Positions 1-8,343 of a stretch of DNA of 49,658 nt are shown piece by piece. Below the pieces are notes generated by a model that saw only the letters and a program-made list of their open reading frames with translations, did no database searches and was not told the origin of the DNA. A program made the position numbers and the translations under genes. How positions within the stretch are numbered: position 1 is the stretch's first letter; each line of letters opens with the position of its first letter. The stretch covers positions 1 to 49,658 of the forward strand of contig JAIUNL010000025.1 of assembly GCA_020161835.1 (NCBI GenBank). The letters run 5' to 3'. This DNA comes from Bacteroidota bacterium. GTDB taxonomy: Bacteria > Bacteroidota > JABWAT01.

Positions 1-43
1 TGAATATTAAAATCAAACAGTTGAATAAAAAAGTCATTTAGCC

Positions 44-280
44 TTTTACCGCCATTCTTTCCATCGGCGCCAATGACAAGTGCAATATCGGTCAGAAGCC
101 GGCGTGTTTGAGTCAGGCGAAGCCTGATGAGTTCGCCGGGTTCCGATATGAAACGCAGTCATAAGCCATAGATGGAAAGCGGCGGAAACGGACCCTGAGC
201 GGAGTCGAAGGGTTGGGTACTTTTAGCCCATGAAAAGTACCTCTCCGAAGGAAAAAGAAGTGGGGAAAACTGCGGGATGA
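44..280. repeat. Structured inverted repeat, copy 1 (about 220 bp family)
   Basis: Positions 44-188 match the reverse complement of 8651-8795 over 145 bp with only two differences. This core folds on itself as a chain of perfect short helices: CCGCC/GGCGG, CTTTCCATC/GATGGAAAG, ATGAC/GTCAT, ATATCGG/CCGATAT, CCGGCG/CGCCGG and TCAGGC/GCCTGA around a GAA loop. A second hairpin follows at 216-241 (GGTACTTTT, 8-nt loop, AAAAGTACC). Weaker similarity to copy 2 continues to about 280. The rest of 1-342 holds no gene that I can support. It could be a non-autonomous mobile palindrome or a structured RNA, and I cannot name a family with confidence. Confidence 0.85.
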
Positions 281-342
281 ACCCCCTTTAACGGGCGGGT
301 GCCATACTTTTTTGTATCCGAATTAGACTTATTATTAAACGT

Positions 343-1305
343 TCAGACAACCTTGATCACCACATTTCCCGTTTTTTGTTTGGTCTCAACATATCGGGTG
401 GCTTCTTTGATTTCTTCAAGTGGCCAGGTTCTGTCAATGACGGCTTTGTATTTGCCTGAACTCAGGAGTTCACCAAAAAAGACAATATCTTCTTTGGTGT
501 CTTTTGGGATGGGGAATAAAACCTTTTTCCCGCCCAGTAAAGGTGTGATCAGTGCGAGAAACGGATTTTGACTCATATATCCAAGTTCAGAAGAAAAATA
601 AATTCCGACCGGATTCAAACTGGCTCTGCATTTGAAAAATGAACTCATCCCAACTGAATCCAGAATGACGTCATAGGTTTTCCCGTTTTGGGTGAAATCT
701 TCCTTGGTATAATCAATGACTTCATCAGCGCCCAATGATTTCATTAGACTGATATTTTTTGTGGTACAAACAGCAGAAACGTGTGAACCGTAATATTTCG
801 CTAGTTGCAACCCGGCAGAACCGATTGAACCGGAAGCACCGTTAATCAAGATGGTTGGATTTTTGCTGAAATCAATTTTTCTGATGTAGTTAAGGGCAAG
901 GAAAAGTCCGTCACAAACGGCTGCAGCATCTTCGAATGACACATTTGAGGGTTTGATGGCGATTGAACCTTTTTCAGGGATACAAATATATTCGGCATGG
1001 GCACCAAAATTGTACGCACTCAGTCCAAATACTTCATCACCCGGTTTAAAGGATTTGACGTTTTTCCCAATGGCTTCCACAACGCCGGCAAGCTCACTTC
1101 CTAAAATGGTTTTCCTTGGTTTGAAAAGTCCGCCAACCAACCTGACGATGAAATATTCGGGTTGTCTGAATCCGCAATCGGTTCGGTTTACTGTCGTTGC
1201 ATGGATTTTGATGAGGACTTCATTGTCTTTCGGGGTGGGTTTTTCAACATCTTTTAGATGTAGAACGTCGGGAGATCCGTATTCGGTGTAAACAATGGCT
1301 TTCAT
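343..1305 (-). CDS. MDR-superfamily NAD(P)-dependent quinone oxidoreductase-like protein
   Basis: A 320-residue medium-chain dehydrogenase/reductase of the zinc-independent quinone oxidoreductase type. The N-terminal GroES-like domain starts MKAIVYTEYG and carries the usual PGDEVFG segment. The Rossmann domain has the dinucleotide loop ILINGASGSIGSAG near residue 155. The Cys/His ligands for catalytic or structural zinc seen in true alcohol dehydrogenases are absent. An AAAGGA ribosome-binding site lies before the ATG. A clear paralogue sits at 9356-10282, sharing for instance VIDYTKEDFTQ. The substrate cannot be told from sequence. Reduction of quinones or enals is the family norm. Confidence 0.9.
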   Translation of the reverse strand: MKAIVYTEYGSPDVLHLKDVEKPTPKDNEVLIKIHATTVNRTDCGFRQPEYFIVRLVGGLFKPRKTILGSELAGVVEAIGKNVKSFKPGDEVFGLSAYNFGAHAEYICIPEKGSIAIKPSNVSFEDAAAVCDGLFLALNYIRKIDFSKNPTILINGASGSIGSAGLQLAKYYGSHVSAVCTTKNISLMKSLGADEVIDYTKEDFTQNGKTYDVILDSVGMSSFFKCRASLNPVGIYFSSELGYMSQNPFLALITPLLGGKKVLFPIPKDTKEDIVFFGELLSSGKYKAVIDRTWPLEEIKEATRYVETKQKTGNVVIKVV

Positions 1306-1509
1306 TCTGGTTTCCTTTTGGGGTTGGAAAACCAGTTATGCGGTAAACGGCAAAAAAGGTTTCGGGATGGGAGTTTTGCCTTTGGGTATTACTCCGACGG
1401 ATAAATAGGAATCACGACAACCCAAATTTGCCAGTCTGAGTAATCCTGCTTGCAGGATTGTATCGAAGACTTTCAACTCAATGTAACAACCGAAGTAGTA
1501 AATTGGTAG

Positions 1510-2310
1510 TTATCCAACTTTCTCGTTTATTTTTATTCCGCATGAAGAACAGAAATTTGCATCCTCAGGGTTTTTAAAACCACATTTCTGACATGACGTT
1601 TTTGGATCATTGGATTTTGTCATTTCCAATGTAATTATCCCGGTTGGAACAGCTAAAATGGCATAACCGATTATCATGGCAATGGAGGCAAAGAATTTTC
1701 CTAAAACGGTTTGTGGAGTAATATCACCGTACCCAACTGTTGTAATGGTTACAATGGCCCAGTAAATACTCTGCGGGATACTTGAAAACCCATTTTCACC
1801 GTTTTCAACCACATACATCAGCGTGCCCAGAATGACCGTAATGGTTACAACTGTGGCAAGGAAAATTCCGATTTTGTAAGAACTTCCTTTAAGTGCATTG
1901 ATAAGAAACTGTGCCTCTTTGGTAAACCGGATGAGTTTTAAGATTCTGAAAACCCTGAGTAATCTGATAATTCTGACAATTAGCAGATATTGATATCCAT
2001 ATAAAAACAAACTCAGATAGGTTGGCAGAATTGAAAGTAAATCAACAAAGCCCCAAAAACTGAAGATATACTTGAAAGGTTTGGGACTTGCGAAAATCCG
2101 GAATCCATATTCGAGTGTAAATAAAAGAGTAAAAATCCATTCTAAAATGTAAAATTCAGCTTTAAACTGATTATTGATGGAAGGAATGCTGTCGAGCATG
2201 ACCACGACGATACTAACCAGAATGGTCCAGAGAAGAACAACATCAAATTGTTTACCGGGTTTGGTATCGTTCTCAAAAATTATTTTATATAGATTTTGTT
2301 TGGTCATCAT
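1510..2310 (-). CDS. Voltage-gated potassium channel with C-terminal zinc ribbon
   Basis: A 266-residue six-transmembrane Kv-type channel for the inner membrane. S4 is plain, with arginines or lysine every third residue (R113, R116, R119, R122, K125, R128). The pore loop carries the selectivity filter TVGYGD at 191-196, followed by S6 with a PTG hinge near 222. The C-terminal tail is unusual: after S6 come two CxxC pairs (C240/C243 and C254/C257), a zinc-ribbon pattern ending soon after. This could be a cytoplasmic assembly or sensor module. No Shine-Dalgarno is seen before the ATGATG start. The gene stands alone between two repeat-bearing gaps. Confidence 0.93.
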   Translation of the reverse strand: MMTKQNLYKIIFENDTKPGKQFDVVLLWTILVSIVVVMLDSIPSINNQFKAEFYILEWIFTLLFTLEYGFRIFASPKPFKYIFSFWGFVDLLSILPTYLSLFLYGYQYLLIVRIIRLLRVFRILKLIRFTKEAQFLINALKGSSYKIGIFLATVVTITVILGTLMYVVENGENGFSSIPQSIYWAIVTITTVGYGDITPQTVLGKFFASIAMIIGYAILAVPTGIITLEMTKSNDPKTSCQKCGFKNPEDANFCSSCGIKINEKVG

Positions 2311-2522
2311 TAGGTAGGAGATAGTTCTGTTTCATTTTATGGACTGATGAATTTAATGTACCTCAAATTGATATTGGTTTCAAGTTCAATGAACTGACAG
2401 TTAAGTTTATTGGAAAACAAAACGGGATTCGGAGGGGATTTTCAACACGGGAAGAAAAAGTAATGTCATTCCCGCGTTGCATATCTGTCAACTGACTGAA
2501 AGGCGAGTCATGAAAAAAACAA

Positions 2523-2553
2523 TGTCATTCCCGCGAAGGCGGGAATCCATCCC
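2523..2553. repeat. Palindromic repeat, left arm of the GIY-YIG unit
   Basis: A 31-bp sequence built on the palindrome ATTCCCGCGAAGGCGGGAAT. It is an exact inverted copy of 2963-2993. A half copy (TGTCATTCCCGCG) lies at 2464-2476. The gap 2311-2653 holds these repeats and nothing else I recognise. Confidence 0.9.
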
Positions 2554-2653
2554 ACCGATCCTTCCAAAATTTTACCTGAAATTTGAATTATTTAGACTGA
2601 TTCCCAATTTTGACCCTCTCCCGATAACTTTAACAATGTTTGTATAAATTTTT

Positions 2654-2941
2654 ATGAACACTTTCTATGTTTACATCATGGCAACACAGCCAAACGGAAC
2701 CCTATATATTGGAATAACCAATAATTTGATACGTCGTGTTTTTGACCATAAAAATGAAACACTTGATGGATTTACCAAGAAATACAAGGTTCATCTTTTA
2801 GTTTGGTTTGATTCAACTAATTCTGTGGAATCTGCAATTGTTCGGGAAAAGCAATTAAAAAAGTGGAACCGACAATGGAAAATCAATTTGATTGAATCAT
2901 CCAATCCAGATTGGAAGGATTTGTCTGACGGTTGGTACTAA
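2654..2941 (+). CDS. Small GIY-YIG nuclease-family protein
   Basis: A 95-residue single-domain protein of the UvrC-like/UPF0213 GIY-YIG type. The paired motif appears as YVYIM near residue 5 and LYIGIT near residue 17. It is followed by a basic helix (NNLIRRVFDHK) and the conserved acidic position in ESAIVREKQLKKW. Such proteins are predicted Mg-dependent endonucleases whose targets are mostly unknown. The gene is bracketed at 2523-2553 and 2963-2993 by perfect 31-bp inverted repeats, so gene and repeats may form one transposable or repeat-maintaining unit. It runs opposite to its neighbours. Confidence 0.9.
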   Translation: MNTFYVYIMATQPNGTLYIGITNNLIRRVFDHKNETLDGFTKKYKVHLLVWFDSTNSVESAIVREKQLKKWNRQWKINLIESSNPDWKDLSDGWY

Positions 2942-2962
2942 TTTGGATTTCAAAAGACCGGA

Positions 2963-2993
2963 GGGATGGATTCCCGCCTTCGCGGGAATGACA
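2963..2993. repeat. Palindromic repeat, right arm of the GIY-YIG unit
   Basis: Perfect 31-bp inverted partner of 2523-2553. It contains the stem ATTCCCGCCTTCGCGGGAAT followed by GACA. Further members of the same family lie at 6443-6468 and 36948-37027, and stem variants at 3781-3814 and 9294-9323. Confidence 0.92.
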
Positions 2994-3032
2994 ATTCTCA
3001 CAAAAAGCGAAAAAAGAAAAAGGTTACAATCA

Positions 3033-3743
3033 TCACTCCATTGGTAATTCCATCAATAAAACTTCCGCATCTGAATCTGCCTGAAGGGTGAACTTATCAA
3101 TTTCCCAAATACCAAGTCCGTCACGGGATGAGAGTTGGTGTCCGTTGATAGTCACATTTCCGGAAAGGACAAATGCATAAACGCCGTTTCCGGTTGCCTT
3201 CAGCGCATAGTCGGTGGTGAAATTCTTTTCCAGTTTTCCCAGATGAAACCAGGCGTTCTGATGAATCCAGACGCCTGCATCATCTGTATTTGGAGATAAA
3301 ATCTGCTGCAACTTATTTTGTCTGTCGGCTGGATTCAACGAAATCTGATCATATCGGGGTTTAACACCCCGTTTGTCTGGGAAAACCCAGATTTGCAAAA
3401 ATTTTACCAGCTTGTCGGTGTTTTTATTGTACTCACTGTGCCTGATTCCGGTTCCGGCACTCATCACCTGAATATCACCATGACGGATGACCGTGGTATT
3501 TCCCATGCTATCCTTGTGTTCGAGATCGCCTTCGAGCGGAATTGAAATGATTTCCATGTTGTCATGAGGATGGGTTCCGAATCCCATTCCGGCTGCAACA
3601 GTGTCATCATTCAAAACTCTCAATGCACCAAAGTGCATCCGGTCAGGGTTATAATAATTTGCAAAACTGAACGTGTGGTGACTGTTCAGCCATCCGTGAT
3701 TAGCGTGACCACGGGTTTCGGCTTTGTGCAAAATCGTTTTCAT
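3033..3743 (-). CDS. Pirin family protein (bicupin, YhhW-like)
   Basis: A 236-residue pirin. The N-terminal cupin has the family signature GFGTHPHDNMEIISIPLEG near residues 54-72, with metal-binding His-x-His and a downstream Glu, then HKDSMGN. The C-terminal half is the second cupin, which is less conserved. Length fits the YhhW subgroup, some members of which show quercetin 2,3-dioxygenase activity. The physiological role is open. The start is supported by AAGGA six bases before the ATG. It lies downstream of yceI and a crp/fnr gene on the same strand, a neighbourhood common in Bacteroidota-like genomes. A palindromic repeat separates it from yceI. Confidence 0.93.
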   Translation of the reverse strand: MKTILHKAETRGHANHGWLNSHHTFSFANYYNPDRMHFGALRVLNDDTVAAGMGFGTHPHDNMEIISIPLEGDLEHKDSMGNTTVIRHGDIQVMSAGTGIRHSEYNKNTDKLVKFLQIWVFPDKRGVKPRYDQISLNPADRQNKLQQILSPNTDDAGVWIHQNAWFHLGKLEKNFTTDYALKATGNGVYAFVLSGNVTINGHQLSSRDGLGIWEIDKFTLQADSDAEVLLMELPME

Positions 3744-3780
3744 GTTTTTTCCTTCGACTCAAAAGATAAATTCATTACTC

Positions 3781-3814
3781 GGAGGGATGGATGCCCGTCT
3801 TCACGGGCATGACA
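3781..3814. repeat. Palindromic repeat, ATGCCCGT variant
   Basis: Stem ATGCCCGTCTTCACGGGCAT preceded by GGGATGG and followed by GACA. It has the same frame as the 2963-2993 repeat, but the stem bases are exchanged in a pairing-preserving way. A near copy is at 9294-9323. Confidence 0.85.
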
Positions 3815-3832
3815 TCTGAAAATGAATTCCCT

Positions 3833-4381
3833 TTATGCAATAACAGCAACTTGCTTAACGAACTGGACTTCTGCGTTGATTCTTACTTCTTCGCTGACCA
3901 ATACGCCACCTGATTCAAGGGCTGCATTCCAGTTAAGTCCCCAGTCTTTGCGGTTCAGTTTCCCGCTGACTGAAAATCCTGCTTTTTCATTTCCCCATGG
4001 ATCTTTCATCAATCCGCCGAATTCAACATCCAGGGTGACTTCTTTTGTAATCCCTTTCATGGTGAGATTTCCGGTTAATTTGAAATTCTCATCATCCAGC
4101 CGTGAAAAGGCAGTTCCTTCGAAAACCAGTTCCGGGAATACTTCCGTATCAAAAAAATCAGCACTGCGAAGGTGGGCATCACGGTCGGTACTGTTGGTAA
4201 AAATTGAAGCAGCATCAAGAGTGAGATTGATTTTTGCTTTGCTGAAATCATTTCCGGCAGCAACAATGGTACCGTTGAATGATTTGAATTCACCTTTTAC
4301 ATTGGTGATCATGAGATGCTTGACTTTGAAAACGATTTCACTGTGTGACGGGTCAAGTGACCAGGTTTGAAGATTTTCCAT
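3833..4381 (-). CDS. YceI family protein
   Basis: A 182-residue lipocalin-like beta-barrel protein of the YceI family. Typical features are the opening WSLDPSHSEIVFKVKHLMI, the central DRDAHLRSADFFD and the FKLTGNLTMKGITKEV strand pair. Family members bind polyisoprenoids in the one structural study I know of, and many are periplasmic, but no signal peptide is visible here. I chose the ATG at 4381 because AAAGGAT lies just upstream. A longer reading from a GTG at 4423 adds only a lysine/asparagine-rich leader. It lies between the crp/fnr-like gene and pirin. Whether it is linked to the isoprenoid operon further on is unknown. Confidence 0.92.
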   Translation of the reverse strand: MENLQTWSLDPSHSEIVFKVKHLMITNVKGEFKSFNGTIVAAGNDFSKAKINLTLDAASIFTNSTDRDAHLRSADFFDTEVFPELVFEGTAFSRLDDENFKLTGNLTMKGITKEVTLDVEFGGLMKDPWGNEKAGFSVSGKLNRKDWGLNWNAALESGGVLVSEEVRINAEVQFVKQVAVIA

Positions 4382-4485
4382 TTTTTTATCCTTTGCTTTG
4401 TTTTTGTTTTCTTTTTGTAACACTACAAAGTTCCGGATTCTATTTTTGGAAGACGTTCACATAGGTTAATAAGTGAAAAGGTGTT

Positions 4486-5073
4486 TTATTTCCTTTCAGC
4501 CAGTTCTTTTCTGATACGGCTGAGGGATTGCGGTTTGATACCCAGATAAGTTGCGATGAGGTATTGTGGAATCCGCTGAACAAATTCAGGATGAAGTTGT
4601 GAAAATTCAAGATACCGGTGTTCGGCATCGGTGCTGTTGGTTCGGGCAAGTCTGTATTGCAGAGCAACAAAGGCATTTTGTATCAGGATCCTGAAAAAAT
4701 GCTCAAACATATGGCTCGACTGACATATTTTCTCAAAGTTTTCCTTGTTCACAACCAATGCTTCGGTGGGTTCCAGGGTTTCGATGGAATACATGCCCGG
4801 CCTGTTTGAGAAGAAACTATACTGATCGGTTATCCAATAACCTTCCAGAGCAAACTGAATGGCATGTTTGTCTCCCTGATCATTGACGAAGTAGGAATAG
4901 GCCGACCCTTTTACCAGAAAATAAACATATTTGCAATGTTCCCCTTCCTGAGAAAGAATAGTCTTTTTCTCAAAGGATTTTACAAACGAATGCCGGCAAA
5001 AAAGTGCATATTCTTCATCTGTGAGTGTATGACCAATGGCTCTGAGAATATTTTTTGCGAGTAAATCCTGCAT
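4486..5073 (-). CDS. Crp/Fnr family transcriptional regulator
   Basis: A 195-residue cyclic-nucleotide-binding-domain regulator. The N-terminal beta roll (residues about 20-115) includes SFEKKTILSQEGEH and the IQFALEGYWITD stretch common in Bacteroidota-type members. The C-terminal part has a long dimer helix and a helix-turn-helix near 170-192 (QYLIATYLGIKPQSLSRIRKEL). The phosphate-binding RxE/R-T/S motif of cAMP-binding CRP is not obvious, so the ligand is uncertain. It starts 11 bp after the end of the small membrane-protein gene upstream, so the two are probably co-transcribed. Pirin and yceI follow and may be its targets. Confidence 0.9.
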   Translation of the reverse strand: MQDLLAKNILRAIGHTLTDEEYALFCRHSFVKSFEKKTILSQEGEHCKYVYFLVKGSAYSYFVNDQGDKHAIQFALEGYWITDQYSFFSNRPGMYSIETLEPTEALVVNKENFEKICQSSHMFEHFFRILIQNAFVALQYRLARTNSTDAEHRYLEFSQLHPEFVQRIPQYLIATYLGIKPQSLSRIRKELAERK

Positions 5074-5084
5074 GAAAGCTGGTT

Positions 5085-5468
5085 TTAACTTAGTTTTTTA
5101 ATAATAAAGGAGGCCAGAAAAGCTTCAAATAAACTCAACGGAATTGCAACCGGTAAAATTCCAAAGGGTAACACACCCAGATTTCCGATTACGAGCCACA
5201 TCAATACAAAACCGATTCCCCAGGAAATCATGAACGTTTCTGTAAGTGAGAATTTTTTAGCCAGGATAAAAATGACGATTGCAAAACATAAAGACCAAAC
5301 GCCCCACATTGCACCATTGATAGGTTCGTAGGGGAAGGTAAGACCAAGATTTGAGTAGTGGTCTGTCCAAAAAGATAAAAGGATAAACTGATTCCTGACA
5401 AATTCTGAAAGACTGATCCAGATAGCAGCTGCTAAAATGGGCAGAATGGTTTTTTTCAGGAAAAGCAT
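5085..5468 (-). CDS. Small four-helix membrane protein
   Basis: A 127-residue hydrophobic protein with about four predicted membrane segments: near residues 5-22, 50-72, 80-98 and 100-122. The second contains NGAMWGVWSLCFAIVIFIL. I do not recognise a named family. It lies immediately upstream of the Crp/Fnr-like regulator with an 11-bp gap, so it is likely the first gene of a two-gene unit. Function is not assignable from sequence. Confidence 0.75.
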   Translation of the reverse strand: MLFLKKTILPILAAAIWISLSEFVRNQFILLSFWTDHYSNLGLTFPYEPINGAMWGVWSLCFAIVIFILAKKFSLTETFMISWGIGFVLMWLVIGNLGVLPFGILPVAIPLSLFEAFLASFIIKKLS

Positions 5469-5620
5469 TGGAGTGTCCTTTCATGGATTTTAGCTGGAAA
5501 ATGGATAACGGATTTGCCGGTTTAAATGGCTAAAGATAATTTGTATTTTTTCAAATGGGAAACTGGGTCTGAACAGGATGGGTAAAAGGATGTTTGAAAT
5601 GAAGGGGATTTTGGGAGGAA

Positions 5621-5656
5621 TTACCGTCTTTCCTTCTTTAAAAGGAAAGACGGTAA
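5621..5656 (-). terminator. Perfect 15-bp hairpin after the DUF4395 gene
   Basis: TTACCGTCTTTCCTT and its exact complement AAGGAAAGACGGTAA enclose a 6-nt loop. It lies 15 bp past the stop of the DUF4395 gene. Neither side has a strong U-tract, so terminator is the likeliest reading but not a certain one. Confidence 0.45.
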
Positions 5657-5671
5657 TGTAATAAAACAGAC

Positions 5672-6325
5672 TTATTTAGGTTGTTCCAACCCAAACAAAT
5701 CAAACGGTTTGATGCTCAGAATATCGTTAAACAGATAAACAAGCAGGAAAGCAAATCCTATAAAGGCAAGAACGATGAGGACTTGACCAAAATTGGATTT
5801 CTGAATTTCATGTCTCGATTTCACATCACATACTTCACCCGGGCAGTATTGTGCTTTGTCTTTGTAAACCATGGCATAAAATTTACATCCAAGACAAATC
5901 CCGAAAGCTGCTTCGAAGAACAGAAAAATCAGACAGATCATGCAGATAATTCCGGTGATTGGACTGAAGGAATTCACTACAACTAAAAGGATGAACATGG
6001 TCAGTGCCAGAATAACGCCAATGATCCAGGCAATCTTTTTTTGTTTGGCACCCACATATTCAGGAGTCTGATTTCTAACGATCCACCGACCCATGATGAG
6101 AGTTGGAGCAAACTTCGGATTGATAAAAACACGGATTGAAATATCCACCAGAAAAAGCATGGTTGCGTATTTCAGCATCAGGAAATCACCTGTGTAGATG
6201 ACTTGCTGAATCGAAATAAACATCATTAAAAATAAAATTCCCGCTGCTGCCCGTATTTCACGTTCGTTCAAAACCGGAATGGAATATCCTTCAACGGTTT
6301 CACCGAAATTAACTATTTTACTCAT
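5672..6325 (-). CDS. DUF4395 domain membrane protein
   Basis: A 217-residue membrane protein. The opening (VNFGETVEGYSIPVLNEREIRAAAGI) and the segment around NPKFAPTLIMGRWIV match DUF4395. About five membrane helices are visible. Two cysteine-rich sites, GICLGCKFY near 145 and CPGEVCDV near 160, are typical of the family and could bind metal or form redox pairs. Function of the family is unknown. It is often seen near thioredoxin-like genes, but none is present here. A perfect hairpin lies downstream. Confidence 0.87.
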   Translation of the reverse strand: MSKIVNFGETVEGYSIPVLNEREIRAAAGILFLMMFISIQQVIYTGDFLMLKYATMLFLVDISIRVFINPKFAPTLIMGRWIVRNQTPEYVGAKQKKIAWIIGVILALTMFILLVVVNSFSPITGIICMICLIFLFFEAAFGICLGCKFYAMVYKDKAQYCPGEVCDVKSRHEIQKSNFGQVLIVLAFIGFAFLLVYLFNDILSIKPFDLFGLEQPK

Positions 6326-6388
6326 GGTTGCTGCTTTCTTTTGGTTATTGATAAAAATAAATGTGTTTAAAGTGTGGATTTTTTTACA

Positions 6389-6420
6389 ATCTCATCCCGG
6401 ACTTGATCCGGGATCCATCC
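6389..6420. repeat. Palindromic repeat, ATCCCGGA variant
   Basis: ATCCCGGA CTTGA TCCGGGAT at 6394-6414, followed by CCATCC. It lies 22 bp from the related repeat at 6443-6468. A decayed relative (ATCCCTGACTTGATCCGG) is at about 8533-8550. Confidence 0.8.
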
Positions 6421-6442
6421 CCCCGTTCAGGTAATTAATTCT

Positions 6443-6468
6443 GGATTCCCGCCTTCGCGGGAATGACA
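6443..6468. repeat. Palindromic repeat of the CGGGAATGACA family
   Basis: Same 26 bp as the core of 2963-2993 (stem ATTCCCGCCTTCGCGGGAAT, then GACA). Confidence 0.88.
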
Positions 6469-6537
6469 TCGGAGAAACAAACTTCCGACCCGGTGCCTGA
6501 GGCACTCGAAGGCACCCCAAAACCCCAAACCCACCTT

Positions 6538-7170
6538 CTACGGCTTCCTTGCAAAAAAGATCAGGTGAGTTTCCTTTAGCCCGTTTTTTCTTTGAAAAAC
6601 AGCAGTTTCCAATCGGATTTGCTTATACCCTGCTTTTTCAAGTTCCTGTCTCAGAAATGCTTCCCGGTAATAATACACGAACATCTGGTCACCGGTACTT
6701 CCCAATTCATAACCCGATTGTTCATAATCCCCGTCAATGGTGCTGAAATAAAATAGTCCACCGGGATTAAGCAAATCCGCACAATGGCCGATTAGCTTTG
6801 ATGCATCTTCTTTTGATAAATAGGGAAGGGTAAAGCCGCAAATCACAGCATCAAATCCTGGTGGAAGCCGGTCAATATCACGGCAATCCATCACCGAAAA
6901 TGTAGCTGACGGATTATTTTCCTTTGCCAGACTGATCATATCCGGAGCGATATCGATGGCTTCAATTTTAAAATCCGGGCGTTTGGAAAGTAAATACTGC
7001 GTGACGTTACCGGGTCCGCAACCAATTTCCAGAAGACGGGCTGATGGTTTGCTTACTTCATGGCAAATGAAATCGTAAGTCCGGTCATAAATCCGGATGT
7101 CTTTGACGAATCGGTCATAAGCACCAGCAACGGCATTCCAGCTTTTTGAGTTAATCCTGTTCGGATCCAT
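6538..7170 (-). CDS. Class I SAM-dependent methyltransferase
   Basis: A 210-residue Rossmann methyltransferase. Motif I is LLEIGCGPGNVT near residues 46-57. The acidic end of strand 2 is IEAIDIAPDM, and motif II/III is VMDCRDIDRLPPGFDAVICGFTLPYL. The rest of the fold continues as expected to the C-terminus. Substrate is unknown; the family includes ubiquinone/menaquinone and small-molecule methylases. Its ATG follows directly on the TAA of the upstream DUF418 gene with no spacer, so the two genes are probably translated in a coupled way. Confidence 0.9.
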   Translation of the reverse strand: MDPNRINSKSWNAVAGAYDRFVKDIRIYDRTYDFICHEVSKPSARLLEIGCGPGNVTQYLLSKRPDFKIEAIDIAPDMISLAKENNPSATFSVMDCRDIDRLPPGFDAVICGFTLPYLSKEDASKLIGHCADLLNPGGLFYFSTIDGDYEQSGYELGSTGDQMFVYYYREAFLRQELEKAGYKQIRLETAVFQRKNGLKETHLIFFARKP

Positions 7171-8343
7171 TTATTTGGAACCGATCCAGGTTGCCCGATG
7201 CCACAAAGTTTCGAGTGGACCCTGAGGGTGCCTGTTCATCCACCTGGTACTGAAAATGCCTTGCAAAAGAGCAAGAGCAAGTCCGATTAGGAGACAATAG
7301 GTTGCTCCGGTGTACAGATATAAGGCAAACCCGAATCCGTAATAAAGGGTTGACCCGATCACCGACTGAATGATATAATTGGATAAACTCATCCGGCCGA
7401 TGGGGGAAAGCAGGTTGAGTGCCCGGTGAAAAAAGGACGATTGAAACGCCAGTACAAACCCGGAAACCAGAAACATCATGAATGCCATATTTGACCACGA
7501 TGAAACGATCGTGAGCAACGGTCTGCGGATGGCTTCACTTTCAATCCAGAGATCAAGTCCGTTTTTAACCTGAAAAAGTGGGAGGAAGGATAGGGTGGCG
7601 AAGAAAAGTACCATCCTCCAGAACTTTTTGTTTCCATCCTTCAGAACAAAAAACGACTTCCGTCCGGCCAGCATGCCAAACATGAACAAGGAGAGAGTCT
7701 GGAAAACACGACCGTTTTCCCAGTTCCAGAGCAGGACCGCCGGTTTCCCGTTGGTAAGATTTCCGGCAACTGTATCAAAAAAGGAAATTCCGGTGATGTA
7801 CTCGCCCATTTTGCCGAAGTACGACCAGGAAACCGGATCACCCAGGTGCACATCGGGATGCTGAATTGCCCTCGACAGGTTGAACCATTCATAAGGCTGA
7901 AGCATGAGGAAAAGGGCAATCCCAAAAACGAGGCGGTTGCTGAGTTTGGAAACCGGAATCAGAAAAAAACCGATCATCGCATAAATTGTAAGAATATCGC
8001 CCTGGTAAAAAGCAGAATTCACCAGACCAAAACCGAGTAAAAGCACGAGCCGCCAGGCAAAACGAGCCCGGAAGTCGTTCCCTTTTTTCTCCTGATTATC
8101 CGACTGGATGAAGAACGTTAATCCGAACAGAAGGGCAAAAATGGCATAAGATTTACCTGAAAACAGAAAAAACAGGGTTTCCCAGATGCCTTTGTCAACA
8201 ACCAGCATCCAGTCTGGCAGACCGGTGGGTGAATAGTAAAAATCGAAATGTTCGATATTGTGAAGCAGCATGATGGAAACGATGGCAAATCCACGAAGGG
8301 CATCCACAACAGACAGACGGGAAAGGGAAGTTGGTGTGGTCAT
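7171..8343 (-). CDS. DUF418/YeiB-like polytopic membrane protein
   Basis: A 390-residue protein from the ATG at 8343, chosen because the family signature begins at once (RLSVVDALRGFAIVSIMLLHN). The upstream extension to 8430 looks non-homologous. About ten membrane helices follow. The C-terminal DUF418 region holds GRMSLSNYIIQSVIG near residue 315. The family resembles heparan-alpha-glucosaminide acetyltransferase/acyltransferase-3 proteins and may move acyl groups across the membrane. No substrate is known. It abuts the methyltransferase gene downstream. Confidence 0.88.
   Translation of the reverse strand: MTTPTSLSRLSVVDALRGFAIVSIMLLHNIEHFDFYYSPTGLPDWMLVVDKGIWETLFFLFSGKSYAIFALLFGLTFFIQSDNQEKKGNDFRARFAWRLVLLLGFGLVNSAFYQGDILTIYAMIGFFLIPVSKLSNRLVFGIALFLMLQPYEWFNLSRAIQHPDVHLGDPVSWSYFGKMGEYITGISFFDTVAGNLTNGKPAVLLWNWENGRVFQTLSLFMFGMLAGRKSFFVLKDGNKKFWRMVLFFATLSFLPLFQVKNGLDLWIESEAIRRPLLTIVSSWSNMAFMMFLVSGFVLAFQSSFFHRALNLLSPIGRMSLSNYIIQSVIGSTLYYGFGFALYLYTGATYCLLIGLALALLQGIFSTRWMNRHPQGPLETLWHRATWIGSK

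Noticed and set aside
44..188. Integron attC site
   Set aside because: The long imperfect palindrome recalls attC, but no RYYYAAC/GTTRRRY ends or cassette-like genes were found.
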